Below are positions 25,788 to 33,780 of a stretch of DNA of 64,000 nucleotides, piece after piece. The position numbers and the translations under genes are program-made. Position 1 is the first letter of the stretch. Each line of letters begins with the position of its first letter. The notes beneath the pieces were generated by a model. That model searched no databases. It saw nothing but the letters and a program-made list of their open reading frames with translations, and was not told the origin of the DNA. Where the stretch lies: positions 744,001-808,000 of the forward strand of contig JADJPD010000001.1 of the NCBI GenBank assembly GCA_016713435.1, in the 5' to 3' direction. Source of the stretch: Gemmatimonadota bacterium. GTDB lineage: Bacteria; Gemmatimonadota; Gemmatimonadetes; Gemmatimonadales; GWC2-71-9.

Positions 25788-26585
25788 CTAGGCCACCACG
25801 TAGGCCTTGACCCAGGCCTCGAGCTGGTCGAGGTCCAGGCCCGCGTCCTTGCAGGGGCCGGCGGGCAGCGTCATGGTGAGGCCCAGGACCGGGACGCGGC
25901 CGGCCACGTCGTGAAGGCCGCTCACCATGTCGCGCTCGCAGGCCACGGCCACCACCGCGCGGGGCCGCCGCTCGCGGATCACGCGCCGGGCCAGCTGGCC
26001 GCGGGTGGCCACGAACACCGGCACCTCGTACTTCCCCGCGATGGCCAGCACGCCGTCGAGCGTGGCGCGGGAGAGGCAGCGCGGGATGAGCAGCAGGAGC
26101 TCGCCCTTCCCCACCTTGCGGCCGCGCTCGATGGCCAGCGCGTCGTACACCTTCACCGCCGCGTTCTCCACCCAGTCCCGCCTCCCGAAGCGTCCCGCCA
26201 CCCGCGACGTCCACCGCATGAGCCGCAGGAACGGCCCCCGCTCGGCCAGCTTCTCGGGGAGCAGCGGCTTCCGGAGCACGTAGGACAACGTCAGCAGCCC
26301 GAACCAGAGCCACAGCACCATCGAGGTCCCGGCCAGCGCCATCCAGAGCACCGTGGGAATGACGGCGCCGAAGATGGCGAGCCGGGGCGCGAGCAGGTAG
26401 ATGAGCCCGGCCACCAGGCCGAGCCCGATGGCCAGCGTGAGCATGGCCCAGCGGAAGAACAGCGACGGCGGGCTGTCGAAGTTCCCGGCGTTGGGCAACG
26501 CGTCGCCGTTCCACTCGTCCCACTCGTGGCCGAGGCGGCGATCGACGTCGATGTGGATGAGCTGCGCGCGGGATGAATCCGACAT
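25788..26585 (-). CDS. DUF116 membrane-associated protein
   Basis: 265 residues. Residues 45-110 contain two or three membrane helices; the C-terminal half is the DUF116 domain with conserved cysteines in LLIPRCLSRATL, VAVACERDMVSGL and LPAGPCKDAGLD. The cysteines suggest metal or Fe-S binding. Members often sit near radical-SAM or tRNA-modification genes; no such link is visible here. Convergent with the SnoaL-like gene. Confidence 0.85.
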   Translation of the reverse strand: MSDSSRAQLIHIDVDRRLGHEWDEWNGDALPNAGNFDSPPSLFFRWAMLTLAIGLGLVAGLIYLLAPRLAIFGAVIPTVLWMALAGTSMVLWLWFGLLTLSYVLRKPLLPEKLAERGPFLRLMRWTSRVAGRFGRRDWVENAAVKVYDALAIERGRKVGKGELLLLIPRCLSRATLDGVLAIAGKYEVPVFVATRGQLARRVIRERRPRAVVAVACERDMVSGLHDVAGRVPVLGLTMTLPAGPCKDAGLDLDQLEAWVKAYVVA

Positions 26586-26622
26586 GGCGGGAAGGGTTTC
26601 CCTCTAGGAGTTCCTTGTCAAG

Positions 26623-28305
26623 ATGCAACGGCCTAGCTTTCCGCGCATGCCTGACCTGCCGTCCTCCCTTTCCTCTATAGTCCGGACCGATCCCCGGCTC
26701 CGGGCGGCCTACGCGGAGGGGGCCGGGATCTACCGGATCATCCCGGCCGGCGTGGCGATCCCCGGGAGCCTCGCCGAACTTCAGTCACTGGTGCGGCTGG
26801 CCGCTGCGGAGGGCCTGGGGCTGATCCCGCGTGGAGCGGGCAGTGGGATCCCCGGCAACACGGTGGGCGAGGGCATCATCGTGGACCTGCGCGAGGCCAT
26901 GCCGCGGGTCCTGGCGGTGGATCCCCTGCACCGCGAGGCTGTCACCAGCGCCAACGTCACGCAGCAGGAGCTCAATGTCGAGGCCGCGACGCACGGCCTC
27001 CGGCTGCCCCCTGATCCGTCGAGCGCACGCTGGGCCACCCTGGGCGGGATGGTCTCCACCAACGCCGCCGGCGCCCGCACGGTGCGCTACGGCGCGGCCC
27101 GGGAGTGGGTCACCGGCCTCGGCGTGGTCACCGCCGACGGCGAGGCGGGCTGGCTGCTCCGGAGCGGCGCCGCCCGCCGCGTCCTTCCCGATGCCGAACC
27201 CGATCCCGGCGCCTCGCTCGAGGCGCTGAGCCGGTTCTACCGCGATGCCGCCCCGCGGATACGCTTTGCCGCCGAGACGGTGGCCGCGCGCTTCCCGCGG
27301 GTGCGGAAGAACACCGCCGGCTACGCCCTCGACCGCTGGATCAGCACCGAGGACGACGTGGACCTGCTGGTCGGCGCCGAGGGGACGCTCGGGCTGATCA
27401 CCACCATCCGCTGGCGGCTGGCGCCGGTGCCGGCCGCGCGGAGCAGCCTCAAGGTGGCGCTCAGCTCGCTCGACGACCTCGAGACGGCCGTCCGCGCCCT
27501 GGTGGCCCTGGATCCGAGCGCGGTGGAGCTGCTCGACCGCACCTTCCTGGAGCTGGTGGCGCAGGCCGGCCTCGGCGGCCAGCCGAGCGGCGCCCTCCCG
27601 GAGGCCACCCTGCTGGTGGAGTTCGAGCGGGAGACGGCCGCCGCCGCCCGCGGCGTGGCGGGCGACGCGGTGCGGAGCCTCAGGGACGTGGCCACCGACG
27701 TCGAGACCGCCCTCACGCCGGAGGAGGAGCACCGGCTATGGGAGCTCCGCCACGCGGCGAGCCCGATCCTGGCCCGGCTTCCCGTGTCGCGGCGGTCCAT
27801 GCAGGTGATCGAGGACGGCTGCGTGCCGCTGCCCCGGCTCGGCGCGTATGTCGGCGCCATCCGCCAGGGCTCGGCGGAGTGGGGGATCCCCGTCGTGATC
27901 TTCGGCCATGCGGGCGACGGGAACGTCCACGTCAACGCGCTGCCCGAAACCACGGCGCCGGACTGGGAGGTCCGGCTCGCGGGGCTCTACCGCGACGTGA
28001 ACGCCGCCGCCATCCGCCTCGGCGGCACCGTGAGCGGGGAGCATGGGGACGGGCGGCTCCGCGCGCCGTTCCTCGAGGCCCAGTACGGGACTGAGGTGAT
28101 GGACCTCTTCCGGCTGGTGAAGCGGAGCTTCGACCCCCGTGGTATCTTGAACCCCGGCGTGAAGCTCGGCAGCGAGCCGCCGCTCAGCCACCTCAAGGTG
28201 GGGCGCGACGTGGCGGAGATTCCCGCCGACATCGGGTGGGCGCTCCGCGAGATCGAGCGGACGGGCGGCTATGCCCGGAGCCGGGGCGCCATCGCAGAGC
28301 CCTGA
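26623..28305 (+). CDS. GlcD-type FAD-linked oxidase (D-lactate/glycolate dehydrogenase-like)
   Basis: 560 residues from ATG 26623 (AGGAG 11 bases upstream; ATG 26647 is an alternative). The PCMH FAD-binding part contains IPRGAGSGIPGNTVGEGI and GMVSTNAAGARTVRYGAARE. The oxidase C-terminal part contains VIFGHAGDGNVHVNALPE, GTVSGEHGDGRLRAPFLE and the ending FDPRGILNPGVK. It oxidises a 2-hydroxyacid using FAD. No Fe-S subunit is adjacent, so the electron acceptor is unknown. Confidence 0.88.
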   Translation: MQRPSFPRMPDLPSSLSSIVRTDPRLRAAYAEGAGIYRIIPAGVAIPGSLAELQSLVRLAAAEGLGLIPRGAGSGIPGNTVGEGIIVDLREAMPRVLAVDPLHREAVTSANVTQQELNVEAATHGLRLPPDPSSARWATLGGMVSTNAAGARTVRYGAAREWVTGLGVVTADGEAGWLLRSGAARRVLPDAEPDPGASLEALSRFYRDAAPRIRFAAETVAARFPRVRKNTAGYALDRWISTEDDVDLLVGAEGTLGLITTIRWRLAPVPAARSSLKVALSSLDDLETAVRALVALDPSAVELLDRTFLELVAQAGLGGQPSGALPEATLLVEFERETAAAARGVAGDAVRSLRDVATDVETALTPEEEHRLWELRHAASPILARLPVSRRSMQVIEDGCVPLPRLGAYVGAIRQGSAEWGIPVVIFGHAGDGNVHVNALPETTAPDWEVRLAGLYRDVNAAAIRLGGTVSGEHGDGRLRAPFLEAQYGTEVMDLFRLVKRSFDPRGILNPGVKLGSEPPLSHLKVGRDVAEIPADIGWALREIERTGGYARSRGAIAEP

Positions 28306-28314
28306 TATCCAGAC

Positions 28315-28333
28315 GGCGGAGCCTAGCTCCGCC
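28315..28333. repeat. Palindrome before thyX
   Basis: GGCGGAG, spacer CCTAG, CTCCGCC in the 83-bp gap between the flavoprotein and thyX. Could be a weak terminator of the upstream gene. Confidence 0.45.
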
Positions 28334-28388
28334 GCTCCAAGTCCGCGCCGGGCGTGGCCCGGCGCTCAACGTTCCTCCCGACCGATCC

Positions 28389-29141
28389 ATGGAAATCCTC
28401 AAGGCGCCCCGCGTCACACTCGTTGCCCGGCCCCAGTTCCTGGAGCCGGCCCACATGCCCGTCCAGTGGAAGGGTGAGTCGACGGACGGGGAGAAGCTGG
28501 CCGAGTTTGCGGGCCGGATCTGCTACATGAGCCAGCACAACCCGGCGGGGCGGTCCACAGCCGAGTACCTGGAGAACATCCTGCGGCAGGGGCACGGGTC
28601 GGTCTTTGAGCACGCGGTGTACGTGCTGCTGATCGAGGGGATCAGCCGGTCGTGCAGCCACGAGCTGGTGCGCCACCGGGCGGGGTTCGGGTACTCCCAG
28701 CTCTCGCAGCGGTACGTGGACGAGTCGCACGCGGCCTTCGTGATGCCGCCGGCCATCATCGGGGAGCCGACCCTCGAGGCGGCCTGGACGGAGCAGGTGC
28801 GGGCGGCGCAGGCGGGGTACGTGGCGGCGGTCGAGGCGCTGATGACCAAGTACGCCTGGGTGGAGGACAAGGTCCACCGGCGGAAGATGGCCCGGGAGGC
28901 GGCCCGGAGCGTCCTGCCGAACGCCACCGAGGTGAAGATCGTGGTCAGCGGGAACATCCGCGCCTGGCGCACCATGCTGGAGCTCCGGCTGGGAGAGGGG
29001 GCCGAGCTGGAGATCCGCCGCATGGCCATCGCGGTGCTCAAGGCGCTCTCGGCGGCGGCGCCGTCGTTCTTCGCGGACTTCGAGGTCTACAAGGCGGAGG
29101 ACGGGACCGAGGCGGGCCGTGTGGGCTATCACAAGGTCTGA
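28389..29141 (+). CDS. thyX: Flavin-dependent thymidylate synthase
   Basis: 250 residues. The ThyX signature is present as RHRAGFGYSQLSQRYVDES, with one more residue between RHR and the LSQRY serine than in the classical RHRx7S count. Flanking ISRSCSHELV, MPPAIIG and the C-terminal FRxMLELR-type block (IRAWRTMLELRLGEGAELEI) agree. It makes dTMP from dUMP using FAD, NADPH and methylene-THF. The presence of ThyX suggests ThyA may be absent, which cannot be checked here. A strong terminator follows. Confidence 0.95.
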   Translation: MEILKAPRVTLVARPQFLEPAHMPVQWKGESTDGEKLAEFAGRICYMSQHNPAGRSTAEYLENILRQGHGSVFEHAVYVLLIEGISRSCSHELVRHRAGFGYSQLSQRYVDESHAAFVMPPAIIGEPTLEAAWTEQVRAAQAGYVAAVEALMTKYAWVEDKVHRRKMAREAARSVLPNATEVKIVVSGNIRAWRTMLELRLGEGAELEIRRMAIAVLKALSAAAPSFFADFEVYKAEDGTEAGRVGYHKV

Positions 29142-29168
29142 GCGGCACGCCTTCCCCCTTCGACGGAG

Positions 29169-29196
29169 CCCCCGACCACTCGGTCGGGGGTTTTTT
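29169..29196 (+). terminator. Rho-independent terminator of thyX
   Basis: The 9-bp stem CCCCCGACC/GGTCGGGGG with a four-base loop is followed directly by TTTTTT. This is the clearest classical terminator in the window. Confidence 0.9.
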
Positions 29197-29256
29197 CTTG
29201 CGAAGTGCATGGGGATCGTGCCGAAATCGGGGCTGAAGCCCGGGTCACTGGCATCG

Positions 29257-29282
29257 AACGCGCGGCCTGGAGGCCGCGCGTT
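29257..29282. repeat. Hairpin of the CGCGGCC...GGCCGCG family
   Basis: AACGCGCGGCCT, loop GG, AGGCCGCGCGTT: a perfect 12-bp stem 60 bases after the thyX terminator. Related hairpins are at 32167-32194, 42121-42142 and 42156-42175. Confidence 0.6.
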
Positions 29283-29368
29283 CGCTCTGGAAGCTCGCTG
29301 ATGGGGGGCTCGGCGCGTCCGATGACGCGGCGATGACGACGCCAACGTGCGCTGCTAGGCCAACTTCG

Positions 29369-29512
29369 GCGAAAAAAGTTCCAAAAAAGTATTGTGCGAT
29401 ACGCAAGCCCTTCTTACTTTGTATTTGGATTTGTCAAGACACCGCGTTGGGCACGTCACTAGACGCCGCCGTCGGCAGTCATCGCGCGGTGACCGGACAC
29501 CCCGAGGGCCGT
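29369..29512 (+). promoter_or_regulatory. AT-richer leader before the ATP-grasp operon
   Basis: The gap after thyX holds a stretch (29369-29436) that is markedly A/T-richer than its surroundings, with GAAAAAAGTT and CCAAAAAAGT repeats and TTACTTTGTATTTGG. It is the likely promoter region for the operon starting at 29513, but no unambiguous -35/-10 pair can be chosen. The start codon is uncertain too. Confidence 0.4.
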
Positions 29513-30616
29513 TTGGCAGTTCGTATCGGACTCGCCTACAACATGCGACCGGAAGCACCGGCCGAGTCCGCCGGGGCCAGCTTGGCCTCCCCCACCGCTT
29601 CCGGCTCCTCCCGCGCCCTCCGCTACGACCTTCCCCAGCCCGATCTCTACGCCGAGTGGGATGAACCGGCGACCATCGATGCCGTCGAGCGCGCGCTCCG
29701 GCCCCTCGGTGAGGTGATCCGGCTCGAGGCGCTGGCGGACTTCCCCGAGAAGCTCAAGGCGGCCCGGCCCGACTTCGTCTTCAACATCGCCGAGGGGCTG
29801 TACGGCCCCAACCGCGAGGCGCACGTCCCGGCCATCTGCGAGTTCCTGGGCGTCCCCTACAGCGCCAGCGACCCGCTCTGCCTCGGCCTGGCCCTCCACA
29901 AGGGGCGCGCCAAGGAAGTGCTGCAGTATCGCGGCGTGCCCACGGCCCCCTTCCTGATGGCCCGGAGCGTCGCCGACGCGCGGAACTGCACCCTCCCCTT
30001 CCCGCTCTTCGCCAAGCCGGCGTTCGAGGGGTCGGGCAAGGGCGTGAGCGTGAAGAGCCTCTGCGCCACCCGGAAGGAACTGGTCAAGCAGGTGGACTAC
30101 CTGCTGTCCACCTACCACGAGCCGGTCCTGGTGGAGACCTACCTCCCCGGGGCGGAGTTCACGGTGGCCATCATGGGGAACGGGAAGGACGCCCGCTGCC
30201 TCCCCATCGTCGGCATGCGGTTCGACGAGCTGCCGACGGGCGCCCCGCCCATCTACGGCTATGAAGCCAAGTGGATCTGGGACGACCCCACCGATCCGCT
30301 GGACATCTTCGAGTGCCCGGCCCGTGTCCCGGCCCGGCTCGCCACCCAGATCCGCGCGGCTGCGCTGGGCGCCTACCACGCCCTCGAATGCCGGGACTGG
30401 TGCCGGGTCGACATCCGCTGCGACGCCGAGGGGACTCCCAACGTCGTCGAGCTGAATCCCCTGCCCGGGATTCTCCCTGATCCCCGCGACAACAGCTGCT
30501 TCCCCAAGGCGGCGCGGGCGGCGGGGATGTCCTACGACGAACTGCTCCGCACCACGGCCGACATCGCCTGGCGCCGGATCAGTGGGCGCTCCCTGCTCGC
30601 GGAGGCTGCTGCGTGA
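29513..30616 (+). CDS. D-Ala-D-Ala-ligase-like ATP-grasp enzyme 1
   Basis: The TTG at 29513 gives LAVRIGLAYNMRPE, matching the VRIGLxYN start of these proteins; ATG 29543 is the alternative. About 367 residues. ATP-grasp features: FNIAEGLYGPNREAHVPAIC, LHKGRAKEVLQYRGVPTAPF, PLFAKPAFEGSGKGVSVKSL, VETYLPGAEFTVAI and the Mg-binding VVELNPLPGILPDPRDNSCF. It should join a carboxylate to an amine with ATP through an acylphosphate. Too divergent from Ddl to assume cell-wall function. Overlaps the next gene by four bases. Confidence 0.8.
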   Translation: MAVRIGLAYNMRPEAPAESAGASLASPTASGSSRALRYDLPQPDLYAEWDEPATIDAVERALRPLGEVIRLEALADFPEKLKAARPDFVFNIAEGLYGPNREAHVPAICEFLGVPYSASDPLCLGLALHKGRAKEVLQYRGVPTAPFLMARSVADARNCTLPFPLFAKPAFEGSGKGVSVKSLCATRKELVKQVDYLLSTYHEPVLVETYLPGAEFTVAIMGNGKDARCLPIVGMRFDELPTGAPPIYGYEAKWIWDDPTDPLDIFECPARVPARLATQIRAAALGAYHALECRDWCRVDIRCDAEGTPNVVELNPLPGILPDPRDNSCFPKAARAAGMSYDELLRTTADIAWRRISGRSLLAEAAA

Positions 30617-31629
30617 AGGTTGCCGTTCTCTACGATGGTGGCTGGGACACCTGGGACGCCAAGGACGTGGCGTCCGTCTGGCAGAGCGTCAAGGAAGTCC
30701 AGCTGGCGCTCAAGGCCCGGGACTGGGACACCACCCTGGTTCCCGTCCGTGCCCCCAACGACTTCAGCTGGCTCTCCAAGGTCCGCCGCTCCGACGCCGT
30801 CTTCAACCTCTGTGAAGGCATCGGCGGCCACTCCAAGTTCGAGGACTTCGTCGTCGCCACCCTGGAGCTCACCGGGGTCCCGTACACCGGTTGCCGGCCC
30901 TGGGCGGTGAGCGTGGCCCACCGGAAGCACGCGGCCAACACCCTCCTGGCCCGTTCCGGCGTCCCGATCCCGGCCTTCGTGGTCACCGACGGCAACAAGC
31001 TCCCCGCCGACCTGACGCTCCCCGTCATCGTAAAGCCCGCGGCCGAGGATGCCTCCGTGGGCATCGACTCCGGCTCGGTCTGCACCAGCAAGAAGGCGCT
31101 CAAGAAGCGCCTCGCCGAGATGGTGGAGCAGTACGACGAGGTGATCATCCAGGAGTACGTGGCCGGGCGGGAGTTCAACGTCGGCTTCGTCGGGGACCAG
31201 GTGCTGCCCATCGCCGAGCTCTGCTTCGACAACATGCCGGAGGGGAGCTGGCCCATCCTGACGTACGCCGCCAAGTGGGATGTCGGGAGCCCCGAGGATC
31301 TCGGGTCCGTGCCGGTCTGCCCCGTCGACCTGCCTGCCGAGCAGCAGAAGCGGCTCGTGGCCGTCGCGCGCCACGCGTGGCAGAGCCTCTGCGGCGGCGC
31401 CGGCTACGGCCGGGTGGACCTCCGCATGGACGCCACCGGCCAGCCGTACGTGCTCGAGGTGAACCCCAACCCCGACATCTCCGACTGCGCCGGCCTCTCC
31501 CGCATGGCCAGGGCGCACGGCTGGGACTACAACGAGCTGGTGGGCCGCATCGTGGACGAGGCCCTCGGCCGTTCCTCGTCCCGCGAGGCCGCGGCCGTCC
31601 TCACCGGGACCACCGCCGACCAGGCATGA
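30613..31629 (+). CDS. D-Ala-D-Ala-ligase-like ATP-grasp enzyme 2
   Basis: 338 residues from GTG 30613. Motifs parallel those of enzyme 1: VFNLCEGIGGHSKFEDFVVA, VAHRKHAANTLLARSGVPIP, PVIVKPAAEDASVGIDSGSV, IIQEYVAGREFNVGFVGDQV and EVNPNPDISDCAGLSRMARA. It is a diverged paralogue of the upstream gene, so the pair may build a dipeptide-like compound in two steps or form a heteromer. Overlaps the GNAT gene by four bases. Confidence 0.8.
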   Translation: MKVAVLYDGGWDTWDAKDVASVWQSVKEVQLALKARDWDTTLVPVRAPNDFSWLSKVRRSDAVFNLCEGIGGHSKFEDFVVATLELTGVPYTGCRPWAVSVAHRKHAANTLLARSGVPIPAFVVTDGNKLPADLTLPVIVKPAAEDASVGIDSGSVCTSKKALKKRLAEMVEQYDEVIIQEYVAGREFNVGFVGDQVLPIAELCFDNMPEGSWPILTYAAKWDVGSPEDLGSVPVCPVDLPAEQQKRLVAVARHAWQSLCGGAGYGRVDLRMDATGQPYVLEVNPNPDISDCAGLSRMARAHGWDYNELVGRIVDEALGRSSSREAAAVLTGTTADQA

Positions 31630-32141
31630 CCCCTCGCTACCCGCCCCTGCTCCGCGAGCTCACGCCCGCGGACGTGGGGCGGGTAGTTGCTTTAACCTCC
31701 GCCACCAGCGTCTTCCGGGCCGACGAGCTCCTCATCGCCGAGGAGGTCGTGCACGATGCCACCCACTGGACCCCGAAGCCCGGTGAGGAGGGTGCCGAGC
31801 GGCCGTACTACGCCCTTGGGGCGGAGGTGGACGGGGTGCTGATGGGATGGGTCTGCTGGGGGCGGACCCCCTGCACCGAGGGGACGTGGGATCTCTACTG
31901 GCTGGCGGTGGACCCGGCCGCGCACGGACGGGGCATCGGCTCGGCGCTGGTGGACGAGATGGAGCGGCGGCTCGCCGGCGTGGCGCGACTCGTCTCGGTG
32001 GACACCTCGGGACGGGCGGACTACGGGCCCACGCGCGCCTTCTACGCGGCCCGCGGCTACGACGCCGTGGCCCGCGTCCCCGACTTCTACGCCCCCGGGG
32101 ACGACCAGGTCATCTTCACCAAGCGACTCCCGGCCCGCTGA
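31626..32141 (+). CDS. GNAT acetyltransferase, third gene of the ATP-grasp operon
   Basis: 171 residues; ATG overlaps the previous stop (ATGA). The GNAT core WDLYWLAVDPAAHGRGIGSA is followed by RLVSVDTSGRADYGPTRAFY. Tight coupling suggests it acetylates the product or substrate of the two ligases, for example an N-terminus or free amine (inference). Confidence 0.8.
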   Translation: MTPRYPPLLRELTPADVGRVVALTSATSVFRADELLIAEEVVHDATHWTPKPGEEGAERPYYALGAEVDGVLMGWVCWGRTPCTEGTWDLYWLAVDPAAHGRGIGSALVDEMERRLAGVARLVSVDTSGRADYGPTRAFYAARGYDAVARVPDFYAPGDDQVIFTKRLPAR

Positions 32142-32166
32142 CCGGGGACGGGCGGGCCAGAAAGAA

Positions 32167-32194
32167 AAAGGCGCGGCCTCGAGGCCGCGCCTTT
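32167..32194. terminator. Bidirectional terminator between convergent genes
   Basis: A perfect 28-bp palindrome with left half AAAGGCGCGGCCTC. It has an A-rich 5' flank and a CTTT/CGTTT 3' flank, so it can act on both strands. It lies between the GNAT stop (32141) and the amidohydrolase stop (32214). Confidence 0.8.
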
Positions 32195-32213
32195 CGTTTG
32201 GCCGGGTGGGCGG

Positions 32214-33500
32214 TCAGGGGGCGCCCTTCACCACCACGCCGCCCTTCATCACGAAGGGGACGTTCTTGAGGATGCCCACGTCGGCCAGCACGTCCCCCCG
32301 CACGGCGATCAGGTCGGCGAAGCGCCCGGCCGCCAGCGCGCCCACCCGGTCCTCCCAGCCCATCACCCGCGCCGCATTGATGGTGGCGGACTGGAGGGCC
32401 TGCATCGGCGTCATCCCGAAGCGGACCATGTAGGGCAGCTGCCAGGCGTTCATCCCGTGGGGGTAGATGCCGCTGTCGGTCCCGTAGGCGATGTTGACGC
32501 CGAGTTCGACGGCGCGGCGAAAGGCGGTGCGCTGGGTTTCCGTGGTCTCGAGGTTCTTCCGCAGGATCTCGGCCGGCCAGCCCTCGCGGGTGCCCACGGA
32601 GTCGGTGTAGTCGCCGTTGTAGATGTCGGCCACCAGCCAGGTGCCGCGCTGCTTCATCAGCTGGAGCGCCTCCTCGTCGGCGAGGGAGCCGTGCTCGATG
32701 GTGCGGACGCCGGCCCGCACCGCCCGCTTGATCCCCTCGGCGCCGTGGGCGTGCGCGGCCACGAAGGTGCCGTAGTTGGCCGCCTCCTCCACCGCCGCCC
32801 GGATCTCGGCCTCGGTGTACTCCGGCGCGCCCGGCTTGGTGCCCAGGGTGAAGACGGCGCCGGTGGCGATGACCTTGATGAAGTCGGCCCCGCCGTTCAG
32901 CAGCTCGCGCACCCGCTGCCGCACCTCATCGGCCGAATTGGCGACGCCGCGGCGCATGTCGGCCGGGACCGTGACGTCCGCGGCCACCCCGGTGACCTCG
33001 CCGCCGCCGCTCGAGACGGTCACGTAGGCACCGGCCACCTGCATCCGGGGACCGGGGACGGTCCCGTCATTGATGGCGTTCCGGAGCGCCACGTCCACGA
33101 AGGCGCGGTAGGTGCCGATGTCGCGCACCGTGGTGAACCCGGCCAGGAGGGTGGCGCGCGCGTTCCGGACGCCGGCCAGCGCATCCTGGGCTCCGCTCTG
33201 GGTGAGCGGCGCCGTGGGGCTCGCCGAGGCGATGTCGCCCACGAGGTGGGTGTGCAGGTCGATGAGCCCGGGCAGGACGGTGTAGGCCGACAGGTCGATG
33301 ATCCGGGCCCCGCGCGGGATGGCGGCGCCGGCCGGCTGCACGGCCACGATCTTTTCGCCCTGGACCAGGATCACCTGGTTCTGGAGCACCTTGCCCTGCT
33401 CCACGTCCACCAGCCGGCCGGCGCGGATGGCCGTCACCTCCTGGGCGGCGAGGGCCGTGGCGGCGCCGAGGAGCAGGGTGGCGAGCATCGGGGCTTTCAC
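32214..33500 (-). CDS. Secreted amidohydrolase (imidazolonepropionase-like)
   Basis: 428 residues from a GTG at 33500 with AAAGGA upstream; the signal peptide is MLATLLLGAATALAAQ. Metal site: LPGLIDLHTHL (HxH), carboxylated-Lys candidate in DFIKVIATGA, AAHAHGAEG and TIEHGS (His), and GTDSGIYPHG (Asp). It fits the prolidase/carboxypeptidase-type metallo-dependent hydrolases that cleave dipeptides or cyclic amides in the periplasm. Substrate unknown. Repeat element C lies just upstream. Confidence 0.88.
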   Translation of the reverse strand: MKAPMLATLLLGAATALAAQEVTAIRAGRLVDVEQGKVLQNQVILVQGEKIVAVQPAGAAIPRGARIIDLSAYTVLPGLIDLHTHLVGDIASASPTAPLTQSGAQDALAGVRNARATLLAGFTTVRDIGTYRAFVDVALRNAINDGTVPGPRMQVAGAYVTVSSGGGEVTGVAADVTVPADMRRGVANSADEVRQRVRELLNGGADFIKVIATGAVFTLGTKPGAPEYTEAEIRAAVEEAANYGTFVAAHAHGAEGIKRAVRAGVRTIEHGSLADEEALQLMKQRGTWLVADIYNGDYTDSVGTREGWPAEILRKNLETTETQRTAFRRAVELGVNIAYGTDSGIYPHGMNAWQLPYMVRFGMTPMQALQSATINAARVMGWEDRVGALAAGRFADLIAVRGDVLADVGILKNVPFVMKGGVVVKGAP

Positions 33501-33525
33501 GAGCTGGTCCTTTCGTCGGGGGCGT

Positions 33526-33770
33526 CGTGTCTCAACGCAGAGGCGCAGAGGGCGCAGAGGGTCGCAAAGGCACCGCCCTCGGATGGTAAGCTCACCGAAA
33601 GGTGAGCCTGCGGCTGTTGTGGGTGTCGGTTCGGGTCCGGCACCAAGTCCCACCAGTGCTGCCAGACCACCCTCAATTCACGGCACCCTCCCTGCGAGGA
33701 GGGCTCTCCTCCCCGAGCGCAGGTCCTCTGCGGCCCTCTGCGCCCTCTGCGCCTCTGCGTTGAGTCACAC
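33526..33770. repeat. CGCAGAGG long inverted-repeat element, copy C
   Basis: About 245 bp. The left arm starts GTCTCAACGCAGAGGCGCAG, and the right arm ends CTGCGCCTCTGCGTTGAGTC. The core 33612-33682 (CTGTTGTGGGTGTC, CACCAAGTCCCACCA, GTGCTGCCAGACCACCCTC) is close to that of copy A, so the whole unit, not only the arms, is conserved. It separates two minus-strand genes. Confidence 0.8.
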
Positions 33771-33780
33771 CGGCCCCACC

